From Tianweitania sp. UT-5YL-CI-8 (GTDB lineage: Bacteria > Pseudomonadota > Alphaproteobacteria > Rhizobiales > Rhizobiaceae), in the NCBI RefSeq assembly GCF_030010215.1, contig NZ_JASCRR010000009.1, positions 62,001-126,000 on the forward strand: a stretch of DNA of 64,000 nucleotides. Reading direction: 5' to 3'. Of this stretch, positions 43,556-51,122 are shown piece by piece. The notes under the pieces were generated by a model. The model worked only from the letters and a program-made list of their open reading frames with translations, had not been told where the DNA came from and did no database searches. The position numbers were made by a program, and so were the translations under genes. Every line of letters starts with the position of its first letter. Positions within the stretch are counted from its first letter, which is position 1.

Positions 43556-44931
43556 CGCTTGCCATCGCCATCCTGATGAAGGACCCGGCCGACGCCAAGA
43601 CGCGGCTGAGCGGAGCGCTCGCCTTCGACGCGCGGGAGAGACTGGCACTGGCGCTGTTCGAAAACACGCTGGCCTTCTTTCGCAAGACGTTTCCCAACGA
43701 ATTGCTCGGCGTCGTCACCCCCTCGCCGCGCATCGCCGCACTTGCCACCGCGCAGCAGGCGGAAGCGGTGGCGCAAGGCAAGCCCGGCATCAACAGTGCT
43801 GCCGCGAGCGCGGCGGCCTGGGCGCAGCAAAATGGTGCCGGCCGGCTGCTCGTCGTCCACGCCGATATCCCCACCCTTGTTGCAACGGAAATTTCCGCGC
43901 TGCTGTCGGCCGGCGAAGACCATGCGGTCGTCATCGGCGAATCCGTCGACGGCGGCAGCAATGCCCTGCTTGTGTCGCCGCCGGATGTTATTCCTTTCTG
44001 CTTCGGGCCGCAGTCGGCGACCGCCCATGAAGCCGCCGCCCGGGCGCTGAAGCAGACCGCCACGCGCCTGCGCCTGCCCTATCTCTCGAAGGATCTCGAC
44101 ACCCCAGCCGATCTCGACGCACATCCCGAACTGATAGCGCTGTCGAAGACAGCACCGGCGCGGGAGATTGGCGCCTTCGCCGTCGCCGGCATTCCTGAAG
44201 TCGCCGACGGTGACGATCTTGCAGCGCTGATTACCTCAGCGCTTACGTCAAGTGAGCGAACGCTGCTGCCGGGCGACATCGTCGTCATCGCACAGAAAAT
44301 CGTCTCCAAATCTGAGAGCCGCATGCGGCGGCTCGCCGACTACGTCCCCTCACCCGAGGCCGAGACCATCGCCGCCGATATCGGCAAGGACCCGCGCAAG
44401 GTCGAAGCCATCCTGCGGGAATCCTCCCATGTCCTGCGCGCCAAACGCATGGGACCGGACGGGCTGCTGATCACCCGCCATAGACATGGCTGGATCTGCG
44501 CTAACGCGGCCATCGACGAATCCAATCTCGGAGACGATAAGGCCGGCATGCTGTTGCTGCTGCCGGACGATCCCGACGCATCCGCCCGCCGCATCCGCAT
44601 GGGCCTCGAGGAGAAATTCGGCGGCCCCATCGGTGTCGTTGTCACCGACACCTTCGGCCGGCCCTGGCGCAACGGCCTCGTCAACATCGCCATCGGCACG
44701 GCCGGTGTTGCCGCCATCGACGACTGGACCGACCGCACCGACGCCTATGGACGCGGTCTGAAGGCTACGCTGCCGGCCTTGGCCGATGAAATCGCTGCGG
44801 CGGCGGGCCTTCTTATGCAGAAGGACGCCGGCATTCCTGTCGTCGTCCTGCGCGGCCTGACCTGGAACGACACGCCGCAAGCAAGCGCGCAGGACGTGCT
44901 GCGCCCGATGGAGCAGGAGCTGTTCCTGTGA
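43552..44931 (+). CDS. cofC-cofE: Fused CofC-CofE: guanylyltransferase plus F420-0:gamma-glutamyl ligase
   Basis: A 459-residue protein joining two F420 steps. Residues ~1-203 are CofC/Fbi[21 protein letters not shown], the Asp in [11 protein letters not shown] (104), [14 protein letters not shown], and [16 protein letters not shown], a nucleotidyltransferase activating the phospho-acid with GTP. Residues ~205-459 are Cof[87 protein letters not shown] and [11 protein letters not shown], which adds gamma-linked glutamates. The order differs from mycobacterial FbiB, where CofE is followed by an FMN reductase domain; no such domain is present here. GTG 43552 is used; GTG 43543 is possible. Confidence 0.93.
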   Translation: MTLAIAILMKDPADAKTRLSGALAFDARERLALALFENTLAFFRKTFPNELLGVVTPSPRIAALATAQQAEAVAQGKPGINSAAASAAAWAQQNGAGRLLVVHADIPTLVATEISALLSAGEDHAVVIGESVDGGSNALLVSPPDVIPFCFGPQSATAHEAAARALKQTATRLRLPYLSKDLDTPADLDAHPELIALSKTAPAREIGAFAVAGIPEVADGDDLAALITSALTSSERTLLPGDIVVIAQKIVSKSESRMRRLADYVPSPEAETIAADIGKDPRKVEAILRESSHVLRAKRMGPDGLLITRHRHGWICANAAIDESNLGDDKAGMLLLLPDDPDASARRIRMGLEEKFGGPIGVVVTDTFGRPWRNGLVNIAIGTAGVAAIDDWTDRTDAYGRGLKATLPALADEIAAAAGLLMQKDAGIPVVVLRGLTWNDTPQASAQDVLRPMEQELFL

Positions 44932-44965
44932 GCGGCGCCGACAAGACTTAAGAGGAGACGAGAAA

Positions 44966-45973
44966 GTGGCACTCAAGCTCGGATATAAGGCTTCGGCCGA
45001 ACAGTTCAGCCCCAGCGAACTTCTGTCCTACGGCGTAGCGGCGGAGGAAGCCGGTTTCGATTCCGTCTTCATCTCCGACCATTTCCAGCCTTGGCGGCAC
45101 ACCGGCGGCCATGCGCCCTTCGCCATGTCTTGGATGGGCGCGCTGGGCGCGAAGACATCGCGCATCGAGATGGGCACCAGCGTGCTGACGCCGACCTTCC
45201 GCTACCATCCCTCCATCGTCGCGCAGTCCTTCTGCACGCTCGGCTCGCTGTTTCCCAACCGTGTCATCCTCGGCATCGGCACCGGCGAATCGCTCAACGA
45301 GGTGCCCGCCACCCGCGTCGAATGGCCGGAGATGAAGGTGCGGTCCGCCCGCTTGCGCGAGTCGGTCGAACTGATGCGGAAGCTGTTCACCGAGGAGCGG
45401 GTGACCTTCGACGGCGAATATTACCAGACCGAGAACGCCACCATCTATGACCGCCCGGACAACCCCGTCCGCATCTATGTCGCGGGTGCGGGTCCGTTGA
45501 TCGCCAAATATGCCGGCCGTGCCGCTGACGGCTTCATCTGCACGTCAGGCAAGGCGCCGGAACTCTATTCCGAAACCCTGTTGCCCAATGTCGCCGCAGG
45601 CCTCGAACAGGCCGGCCGCGCGCCCGATTCCATCGACCGCATGATCGAGATGAAGGTCTCCTTCGACACCGACCACGCCCGCGCGCTCGAGGACACCCGT
45701 TTCTGGGCGGCATTGTCGCTGTCGCCCGAGGAAAAGATGTCAGTCGAAGACCCACTCGAAATGGAACGGCTCGCAGATGCCTTGCCCATCGAGCGCGCCG
45801 CCAAGCGCTGGATCGTCTCGACCGATGCGGACGAGCATATCGAGCGCATCCGCCCCTATCTCGAACTCGGCTTCAACCACCTCGTCTTCCACGCCCCAGG
45901 CCCGGACCAGAAGCGCTTCCTCAAGCTCTATTCGGAAACCGTGCTGCCGAAGCTCCGGAAGATGTTCGGATAA
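44966..45973 (+). CDS. fgd: F420-dependent glucose-6-phosphate dehydrogenase
   Basis: A 335-residue LLM-fold enzyme oxidising glucose 6-phosphate to 6-phosphogluconolactone with F420. From memory it parallels Mycobacterium FGD1 along its whole length: [89 protein letters not shown], and [18 protein letters not shown]. Every FGD1 active-site position is kept: Asp38, His39, Trp43, Glu108, Lys196, Lys257 and Arg281. GTG start after AAGAGGAGACGAG, 34 bases downstream of cofC-cofE. It would be the main source of F420H2 here. Confidence 0.92.
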   Translation: MALKLGYKASAEQFSPSELLSYGVAAEEAGFDSVFISDHFQPWRHTGGHAPFAMSWMGALGAKTSRIEMGTSVLTPTFRYHPSIVAQSFCTLGSLFPNRVILGIGTGESLNEVPATRVEWPEMKVRSARLRESVELMRKLFTEERVTFDGEYYQTENATIYDRPDNPVRIYVAGAGPLIAKYAGRAADGFICTSGKAPELYSETLLPNVAAGLEQAGRAPDSIDRMIEMKVSFDTDHARALEDTRFWAALSLSPEEKMSVEDPLEMERLADALPIERAAKRWIVSTDADEHIERIRPYLELGFNHLVFHAPGPDQKRFLKLYSETVLPKLRKMFG

Positions 45974-46018
45974 GCTCAATGAATACGCAGGAACCAACCG
46001 CATAGGGATCGCGATCTG

Positions 46019-46147
46019 CCCCGCTCACCCCGCCTCCGCTTCGCTCCGCTACCCTCTCCCCGCTGGGAGAGGAGAGCGACCAAGCCAGGCGCAAGTCCCT
46101 TCTCCCCAGCGGGGAGAAGGTGGCCCGACGGGCCGGATGAGGGGGCA
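46019..46147. repeat. Palindromic intergenic element (copy 4)
   Basis: It contains CCCCGCTGGGAGAGGAGAGC, TTCTCCCCAGCGGGGAGAAG and GGCCGGATGAGGGGGC, the same phrases and outer-end sequence as the element at 18478-18600. It lies between fgd and the second LLM oxidoreductase and ends about 38 bases before the latter's start. Confidence 0.8.
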
Positions 46148-46185
46148 GATTCTCTATCCGCAATCAAAACCTCAGGAGGGTAAAA

Positions 46186-47187
46186 ATGGAATTCGGAATT
46201 ACGTTTAAGGGCTTCGTCGATGCCGACCGCGCCCGTTATCTCGTCCGCGCCGCCGAATATGCCGGCTTCGACTATTGCTGGTTCTACGATTCGCACATTC
46301 TCTGGCGCGACTGCTACGCCGCCATCGCCATGTGCATGGAGCACACCACCAAGATGCGCTTCGGCCCGCTGGTGACCAATCCCGACGTGCGCGACTGGTC
46401 TGTCGCCGCCTCCATCTTCGGCTCTTTGTCCAAGCAGAGCGGCGGCCGCTTCGATCTCGGCGTCGGCCGTGGCGATTCCTCGCGCCGCGTCATGGGCTTC
46501 AAGCCCGCCACGCTGAAGCGCGTCGCCGAATTTATCCAGAAGACGCAGGCCATGGTGCGCGGCGAACAGGTGGTCTATGGCGAGTCGCCCGAGCCGGTGC
46601 ACTTCCCCTGGGCCGTCGGCCATGAAATGCCGTCCTGGATCGCCGCCTATGGCCCGCTCGCGCTGAAGACGGCCGGCGAGCATGCCGACGGCGTGGTGCT
46701 GCAGATCGCCGAACCCGGTCTGTGCAAATGGTTCACCGACCAGTGCCTCGACGCCGGGAAGGCAGCTGGGCGCGACATGACGAACTTCCGCTCCATGGCC
46801 GCCGCGCCCGCTTATTTCGGCGATAAGGACAAGGCCATCGAGGCGACCAAATGGTTCCCGGCCATGGTCGGCAACCACGTCGCCGACATCGTCGAGAAAT
46901 ACGGGTCCGACAGCGACCTCGTCCCCAGCAGCCTGACCAGCTACATCGAAAAGCGCCGCGGCTACGACTATTCCAAACACGGCCAGAGCGACAATGCCTA
47001 TCTCGACTTCATCACGCCCGACGTGGTGGAAAGCTTCTGCGTGCTGGGCGAGCCAGAAGACCACATCGCCAAGATCAACACGCTCAAGGACGGCGGCATC
47101 ACCCAGTTCAACATCTACCTCGACAGCGGCGAGGAAGAAGAGATCATCGCCCGCTACGGCCGCGAGGTCATCCCGGCGTTTCGGTAA
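46186..47187 (+). CDS. LLM-class F420-dependent oxidoreductase (TIGR03842-like)
   Basis: A 333-residue TIM-barrel oxidoreductase of the luciferase-like superfamily. It opens MEFGITFKGFVDADRARYLVRAAEYAGFDYCWFYDSHILWRD, then MRFGPLVTNPDVRDWSVAASIFGSL, GGRFDLGVGRGDSSRRVMGF (cofactor phosphate region), PSWIAAYGPLALKTAGEHADGVVLQIAEPGLC and FCVLGEPEDHIAKI. It matches the LLM group labelled CPS_4043/TIGR03842, predicted to use F420; substrate unknown. CTCAGGAGGG precedes the ATG. It is the sixth co-oriented gene of the F420 locus, separated from fgd by a 212-base repeat-bearing gap. Confidence 0.88.
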   Translation: MEFGITFKGFVDADRARYLVRAAEYAGFDYCWFYDSHILWRDCYAAIAMCMEHTTKMRFGPLVTNPDVRDWSVAASIFGSLSKQSGGRFDLGVGRGDSSRRVMGFKPATLKRVAEFIQKTQAMVRGEQVVYGESPEPVHFPWAVGHEMPSWIAAYGPLALKTAGEHADGVVLQIAEPGLCKWFTDQCLDAGKAAGRDMTNFRSMAAAPAYFGDKDKAIEATKWFPAMVGNHVADIVEKYGSDSDLVPSSLTSYIEKRRGYDYSKHGQSDNAYLDFITPDVVESFCVLGEPEDHIAKINTLKDGGITQFNIYLDSGEEEEIIARYGREVIPAFR

Positions 47188-47195
47188 AAAGTGCC

Positions 47196-47483
47196 CTTCC
47201 CTTCTCCCCCTGCGGGGTGAAGAGCGGTCGGCGAAGCCGATCAATCGACAACGATTTGTCGAGTGAAGCGATGAACGCCCGGAGCCCTAGCGGAGGGCCG
47301 GGGGTGGCCGACCCCGAGCTTGTCGAAGGGGAGGTCGGATGAGGGGTGTTGGACGGAGCGAGCCGTCGGCGGATAAGGCTCTCCAAGCAATTGATATCAA
47401 TTGCCTTTCAGAAGCCTCGCTTCTTCCAGCACCCCTCATCCGCCCCTTCGGGGCACCTTCTCCCGCAAGGGGAGAAGGACGAA
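47196..47483. repeat. Cluster of palindromic repeats after the F420 locus
   Basis: This fills the gap 47188-47493. It holds copy B of the dispersed repeat (47246-47304), an inverted pair GGATGAGGGGTG / CACCCCTCATCC (near 47337 and 47440), and a hairpin CCTTCTCC-cgcaa-GGGGAGAAGG at 47457-47479. The CCCTCATCCGCCCCTTCGGG phrase relates it to the elements at 18478 and 46019. No gene is visible. Confidence 0.7.
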
Positions 47484-47493
47484 CCGCCACCTC

Positions 47494-47922
47494 TCAAACG
47501 CCGGCGGTAAACCCTGCGGCTTCGATGCCGGCGACCGCGGCCGCTTCGTCATTGTCCGATGTGTCGCCCGAAATGCCGACCGAACCGATCGCGGCACCCG
47601 AAGCGTTGCGGATCACCACGCCGCCCGGCACCGGGATGATGCGGCCGCCCGAAACGCCGGCGAGACCCTGGAAGAAATGCGGCCGCTCGATCGCAGCCTG
47701 GCCCAGCGCGCGCGAGTTTGATCCCATCGCAATGGCGCCGAACGCCTTGCCGGCGGCAACCTCATGGCGCATGAACGGCGCGCCGTCCTGGCGCTGCAGT
47801 GCAACCGTGTGCCCGCCCGCATCCAGCACCACCACCGCCAGCGGCTTGAACTTCTGCTCGGCGGCCTTGGCCAAGGCGGTTTCGATGATGGTGTTGGCCT
47901 TGGCAAGGGTCAGTTCGGACAT
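47494..47922 (-). CDS. GlcG/HbpS-family protein
   Basis: A 142-residue single-domain protein: LAKANTIIETALAKAAEQKFKPLAVVVLDAGGHTVALQRQDGAPFMRHEVAAGKAFGAIAMGSNSRALGQ, then GGRIIPVPGGVVIRNASGAAIGSVGISGDTSDNDEAAAVAGIEAAGF. It fits the GlcG/DUF336 family, which includes the haem-binding HbpS and GlcG of glycolate loci. No signal peptide is visible, so a cytosolic location is likely. It is convergent with the F420 locus and not obviously connected to it. Confidence 0.87.
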   Translation of the reverse strand: MSELTLAKANTIIETALAKAAEQKFKPLAVVVLDAGGHTVALQRQDGAPFMRHEVAAGKAFGAIAMGSNSRALGQAAIERPHFFQGLAGVSGGRIIPVPGGVVIRNASGAAIGSVGISGDTSDNDEAAAVAGIEAAGFTAGV

Positions 47923-48031
47923 GCGTGGTCTCCAGGACTTTCAGGGAAAAACCGCCTGTGGCGGCAAAGGATAGACAGTAAAAGGCTTCGCGCGCGTCAA
48001 CCCGCAGCGCTTTGGCATCTCTCCGGAACGG

Positions 48032-48637
48032 TCAGCTCAGCGAGTCGATCTTGCGCTGCATGGCGGCGATCTGCTGCTTGAGTTCCTGCAAATCGCCGGA
48101 CTTTTCGGACGCGTCCTTGGCGGCGGGTTCGGCATCCGCTTGTGCCGGCTGGCCGGCATTGGGGAACGGCGTGAACATCCGCATCGCGTTCTGGAACATT
48201 TCCATGTTGCGCCGCGTCTGCTCCTCCAGCGCCTTGATCGGGACGGTCATCGGCAGCATGTCGATCGGCGCCTTGCCGAAGCTGGATTTCATCTGCTCGC
48301 GAAACCGCTCCTGCTCTTTCGAAAACGCCATCATCGACTGTTCGAGGAAGCTCGGCACGATCATCTGCATCTGGTCGCCGTAAAAGGCGATGAGCTGGCG
48401 CAGGAAGGGAATGGGCAGCATGTTCTGCCCGTCCTTGTTCTCGAGTTCGAAGATGATCTGGGTCAGCACGGGGTGGGTGATGTCGTCGCCGGACTTGGCG
48501 TCCTGAACGGTGAACTCCTCGCCCTTCTTAACCATCGTCGCCAAGTCTTCGAGCGTGACATAGGTGCTGGTGCCTGTGTTGTAGAGACGTCGATTGGCGT
48601 ATTTCTTGATGACCACCGGTTCGTCTTTAGCAGGCAT
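48032..48637 (-). CDS. phaR: Polyhydroxyalkanoate synthesis repressor PhaR
   Basis: A 201-residue DNA-binding repressor that also binds PHA granules and so couples phasin and synthesis genes to polymer accumulation. The N-terminal PHB/PHA accumulation DNA-binding domain reads VVIKKYANRRLYNTGTSTYVTLEDLATMVKKGEEFTVQDAKSGDDITHPVLTQIIFELE. The middle domain is FLRQLIAFYGDQMQMIVPSFLEQSMMAF, and the C-terminus is an Ala/Glu-rich coiled coil. The ATG at 48637 has CGAGGAGG upstream. It is divergent from phaAB. Confidence 0.95.
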   Translation of the reverse strand: MPAKDEPVVIKKYANRRLYNTGTSTYVTLEDLATMVKKGEEFTVQDAKSGDDITHPVLTQIIFELENKDGQNMLPIPFLRQLIAFYGDQMQMIVPSFLEQSMMAFSKEQERFREQMKSSFGKAPIDMLPMTVPIKALEEQTRRNMEMFQNAMRMFTPFPNAGQPAQADAEPAAKDASEKSGDLQELKQQIAAMQRKIDSLS

Positions 48638-48766
48638 TGGCAATCCTCCTCGAGAGACCGGGGTGCACTGTAAGCAGCCGGCAACATTTCTTCTGTTTTC
48701 GCGAGGATAAGCGCAAAAGCGCTCCATCTCCAAGTGCTTTGTGCAGTGCAGAAAATAACACGGAAA

Positions 48767-48795
48767 AAATGCTGCGCAACATTTGTGCAGCATTT
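48767..48795. promoter_or_regulatory. Candidate PhaR operator between phaR and phaA
   Basis: Inverted repeat AAATGCTGCGCAA / TTGTGCAGCATTT (12 of 13 pairs) with a three-base spacer. A nearby direct TGCAGTGCAG lies at 48742-48751. PhaR of Paracoccus binds TGC-rich CTGC...GCAG motifs, so autoregulation and control of phaAB are plausible. Confidence 0.5.
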
Positions 48796-48922
48796 CAGAA
48801 GGCGAAAGCGCTTCCAACTGCGCCAAGCTATTTCGGTTTGACTCCGAACATGGAACCGGCAAGAAACAGGAACCATATAAAAGAACCAGCAGCCAAGCTG
48901 CGCAGCGTCCACGGAGATCGAA

Positions 48923-50107
48923 ATGCCCGCTTCCGATGCCATCGTCGTCGTCAGTGCAGCCCGCACTCCCGTCGGTTCCTTCAATGGCGCCTTTGCCAAC
49001 ACGCCGGCTCACCAGCTCGGCGCGGTCGCGATCAAGGCAGCGCTTGAGCGCGCCGGCGTCGATCCCAAAGAGGTCGACGAGGTGATCCTCGGCCAGATCC
49101 TGTCGGCCGGCGAAGGTCAGAACCCCGCGCGCCAGGCCGCCATGGCAGCCGGCATTCCGCAGGAAGCCACCGCCTGGGGCCTGAACCAGCTCTGCGGCTC
49201 GGGCCTGCGCACCATCGCCATCGGCATGCAGCAGATCCAGACCGGCGACGCCACCATCATCGTTGCCGGCGGCCAGGAGTCCATGTCCATGGCGCCGCAC
49301 TGCCAGCATCTGCGCGGCGGCGTGAAGATGGGCGACTTCAAGATGATCGACACCATGATCAAGGACGGCCTGACCGACGCCTTCTACGGCTATCACATGG
49401 GCAACACGGCCGAGAACGTTGCCCGCAAATGGCAACTGACCCGCGACGAGCAGGACGCCTTCGCCGTCGCCTCGCAGAACAAGGCCGAAGCGGCCCAGAA
49501 GGCCGGCAAGTTCGCCGACGAGATCGCTCCGGTCACCATCAAGGGCCGGAAGGGCGACACCGTCGTCGACCAGGACGAGTATATCCGCCATGGGACCACC
49601 ATCGACACGGTATCCAAGCTGAAGCCGGCTTTCGACAAGGAAGGCACTGTCACCGCAGGCAACGCCTCAGGCATCAATGACGGCGCGGCCGCCGTTGTCC
49701 TGATGACGGAATCCGAAGCGGCACGGCGCGGCCTGACCCCGCTGGTGCGCATCGTGTCTTGGGCCACCGCCGGCGTCGACCCGCAGATCATGGGCACCGG
49801 CCCGATCCCGGCATCGCGCAAGGCGTTGGAAAAGGCCGGCTGGTCGGTCGCCGATCTCGACCTGGTCGAAGCCAACGAGGCCTTCGCCGCCCAGGCCTGT
49901 GCCGTGAACAAGGACATGGGCTGGAACCCCGATATCGTCAACGTCAATGGCGGCGCCATCGCCATCGGCCATCCGATCGGCGCATCGGGCGCGCGCGTCT
50001 TCAACACGCTCGTCCATGAACTGCGCCGCCGCGGCGGCAAGAAGGGCCTCGCCACTTTGTGCATCGGCGGCGGCATGGGCGTGGCAATGTGCGTGGAAGC
50101 GATCTGA
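48923..50107 (+). CDS. phaA: Acetyl-CoA acetyltransferase (beta-ketothiolase)
   Basis: A 394-residue thiolase condensing two acetyl-CoA to acetoacetyl-CoA, the first step of poly-3-hydroxybutyrate synthesis. The nucleophilic Cys91 lies in LNQLCGSGLR. The late catalytic His is in NVNGGAIAIGHPIGASG, and the second Cys is in LCIGGGMGVAM. It opens IVVVSAARTPVGSFNGAF. Full length. It is followed by phaB and divergent from phaR, the classical PHB precursor arrangement; phaC is not in the window. Confidence 0.97.
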   Translation: MPASDAIVVVSAARTPVGSFNGAFANTPAHQLGAVAIKAALERAGVDPKEVDEVILGQILSAGEGQNPARQAAMAAGIPQEATAWGLNQLCGSGLRTIAIGMQQIQTGDATIIVAGGQESMSMAPHCQHLRGGVKMGDFKMIDTMIKDGLTDAFYGYHMGNTAENVARKWQLTRDEQDAFAVASQNKAEAAQKAGKFADEIAPVTIKGRKGDTVVDQDEYIRHGTTIDTVSKLKPAFDKEGTVTAGNASGINDGAAAVVLMTESEAARRGLTPLVRIVSWATAGVDPQIMGTGPIPASRKALEKAGWSVADLDLVEANEAFAAQACAVNKDMGWNPDIVNVNGGAIAIGHPIGASGARVFNTLVHELRRRGGKKGLATLCIGGGMGVAMCVEAI

Positions 50108-50112
50108 GAACA

Positions 50113-50177
50113 GTGAATGGTGAATGGTGAATGGTGAATGGTGAATGGTGAATGGTGAATGGTGAATGGTGAATGGT
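50113..50177. repeat. Tandem array of a 7-bp unit (GTGAATG), about 9.3 copies
   Basis: GTGAATG repeats without a mismatch over 65 bases, starting six bases after the phaA stop. The complement, CCATTCACCATTCACC, lies at 50288-50303 just before the phaB ribosome site, so the array can fold back onto it in the phaAB transcript. Confidence 0.95.
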
Positions 50178-50326
50178 CTAAACTGGATGGTTTCGCCCTT
50201 GGCAAGTGACCGTCGCCGTTCTTGATATACCATTCGCCCTTCACCGCAGCGAATGTCGCCGTCCCTTATTGACCGTTCACCATTTTTCCATTCACCATTC
50301 ACCTCTTTACGGGAGGACAAACAACA

Positions 50327-51049
50327 ATGACAAAAACAGCACTCGTCACCGGTGGAACACGCGGCATCGGAGCGGCCATCTCGGTTGCTCTCAAGAATGC
50401 CGGCTATACGGTCGCCGCCAACTATGCCGGCAATGACGAAGCCGCGCAGAAGTTCAAGGACGAGACCGGCATCCCCGTCTATAAATGGTCCGTTGCCGAA
50501 TATGAGGCCTGCGCCACCGGTATCGCCCAGGTGGAAGCCGATCTCGGCCCCGTCTCCGTGCTGGTCAACAATGCCGGCATCACCCGCGACACGCTGTTCC
50601 ACAAGATGACGCCGCAGCAATGGCGCGAGGTCATCGATACCAATCTCAGCGGCGTGTTCAACATGACTCATCCGCTTTGGGGCGGTATGCGCGAGCGCAA
50701 ATTCGGGCGCGTCATCACCATCTCCTCGATCAACGGCCAGAAGGGCCAGTTGGGGCAGGTCAACTACTCCGCCGCCAAGGCCGGCGATCTTGGCTTCACC
50801 AAGGCGCTCGCCCAGGAAGGTGCGCGTGCCGGCATCACCGTCAACGCCATCTGCCCCGGCTATATCGGCACCGACATGGTCATGGCCGTGCCGGAGAAAG
50901 TGCGCGAATCCATCATCGCGCAGATTCCGGTCGGTCGGCTCGGCGAAGCTGACGAAATAGCCCGCTGCGTCGTGTTCCTGGCCTCCGACGATGCTGGTTT
51001 CATCACCGGCTCGACCATCTCAGCCAATGGCGGTCAGTATTTCGCCTGA
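50327..51049 (+). CDS. phaB: NADPH-dependent acetoacetyl-CoA reductase
   Basis: A 240-residue short-chain dehydrogenase reducing acetoacetyl-CoA to (R)-3-hydroxybutyryl-CoA. The cofactor loop is ALVTGGTRGIGAAISVAL (TGGTRGIG). NNAG occurs in VLVNNAGITRDTLFHKM. The catalytic set is Ser in ISSINGQKGQLGQ plus the YSAAKAG motif (Tyr-x3-Lys). The C-terminus FITGSTISANGGQYFA is typical of PhaB/FabG-like reductases. GGGAGGACAAACAACA precedes the ATG. It follows phaA after a repeat-bearing 219-base gap. Confidence 0.96.
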   Translation: MTKTALVTGGTRGIGAAISVALKNAGYTVAANYAGNDEAAQKFKDETGIPVYKWSVAEYEACATGIAQVEADLGPVSVLVNNAGITRDTLFHKMTPQQWREVIDTNLSGVFNMTHPLWGGMRERKFGRVITISSINGQKGQLGQVNYSAAKAGDLGFTKALAQEGARAGITVNAICPGYIGTDMVMAVPEKVRESIIAQIPVGRLGEADEIARCVVFLASDDAGFITGSTISANGGQYFA

Positions 51050-51074
51050 TCGATTTTAGAGCGTTTCCTGTATT

Positions 51075-51102
51075 GAAAACGGCGCCTTTCGGCGCCGTTT
51101 TC
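51075..51102. terminator. Bidirectional terminator between phaB and aqpZ
   Basis: Twelve-base stem GAAAACGGCGCC / GGCGCCGTTTTC with a TTTC loop, symmetric A and T runs at the ends. It serves both convergent genes. Confidence 0.85.
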
Positions 51103-51122
51103 GTCTCAAATTGTCAAGCCGT

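Noticed and set aside
47494-47922. GlcG/HbpS-like gene as part of the F420 locus
   Set aside because: It is on the opposite strand, separated by a repeat cluster, and the family has no known link to F420.
50113-50177. GTGAATG array considered as a CRISPR or minisatellite coding repeat
   Set aside because: Units are 7 bp with no spacers and lie outside any gene, so it is a simple tandem repeat.
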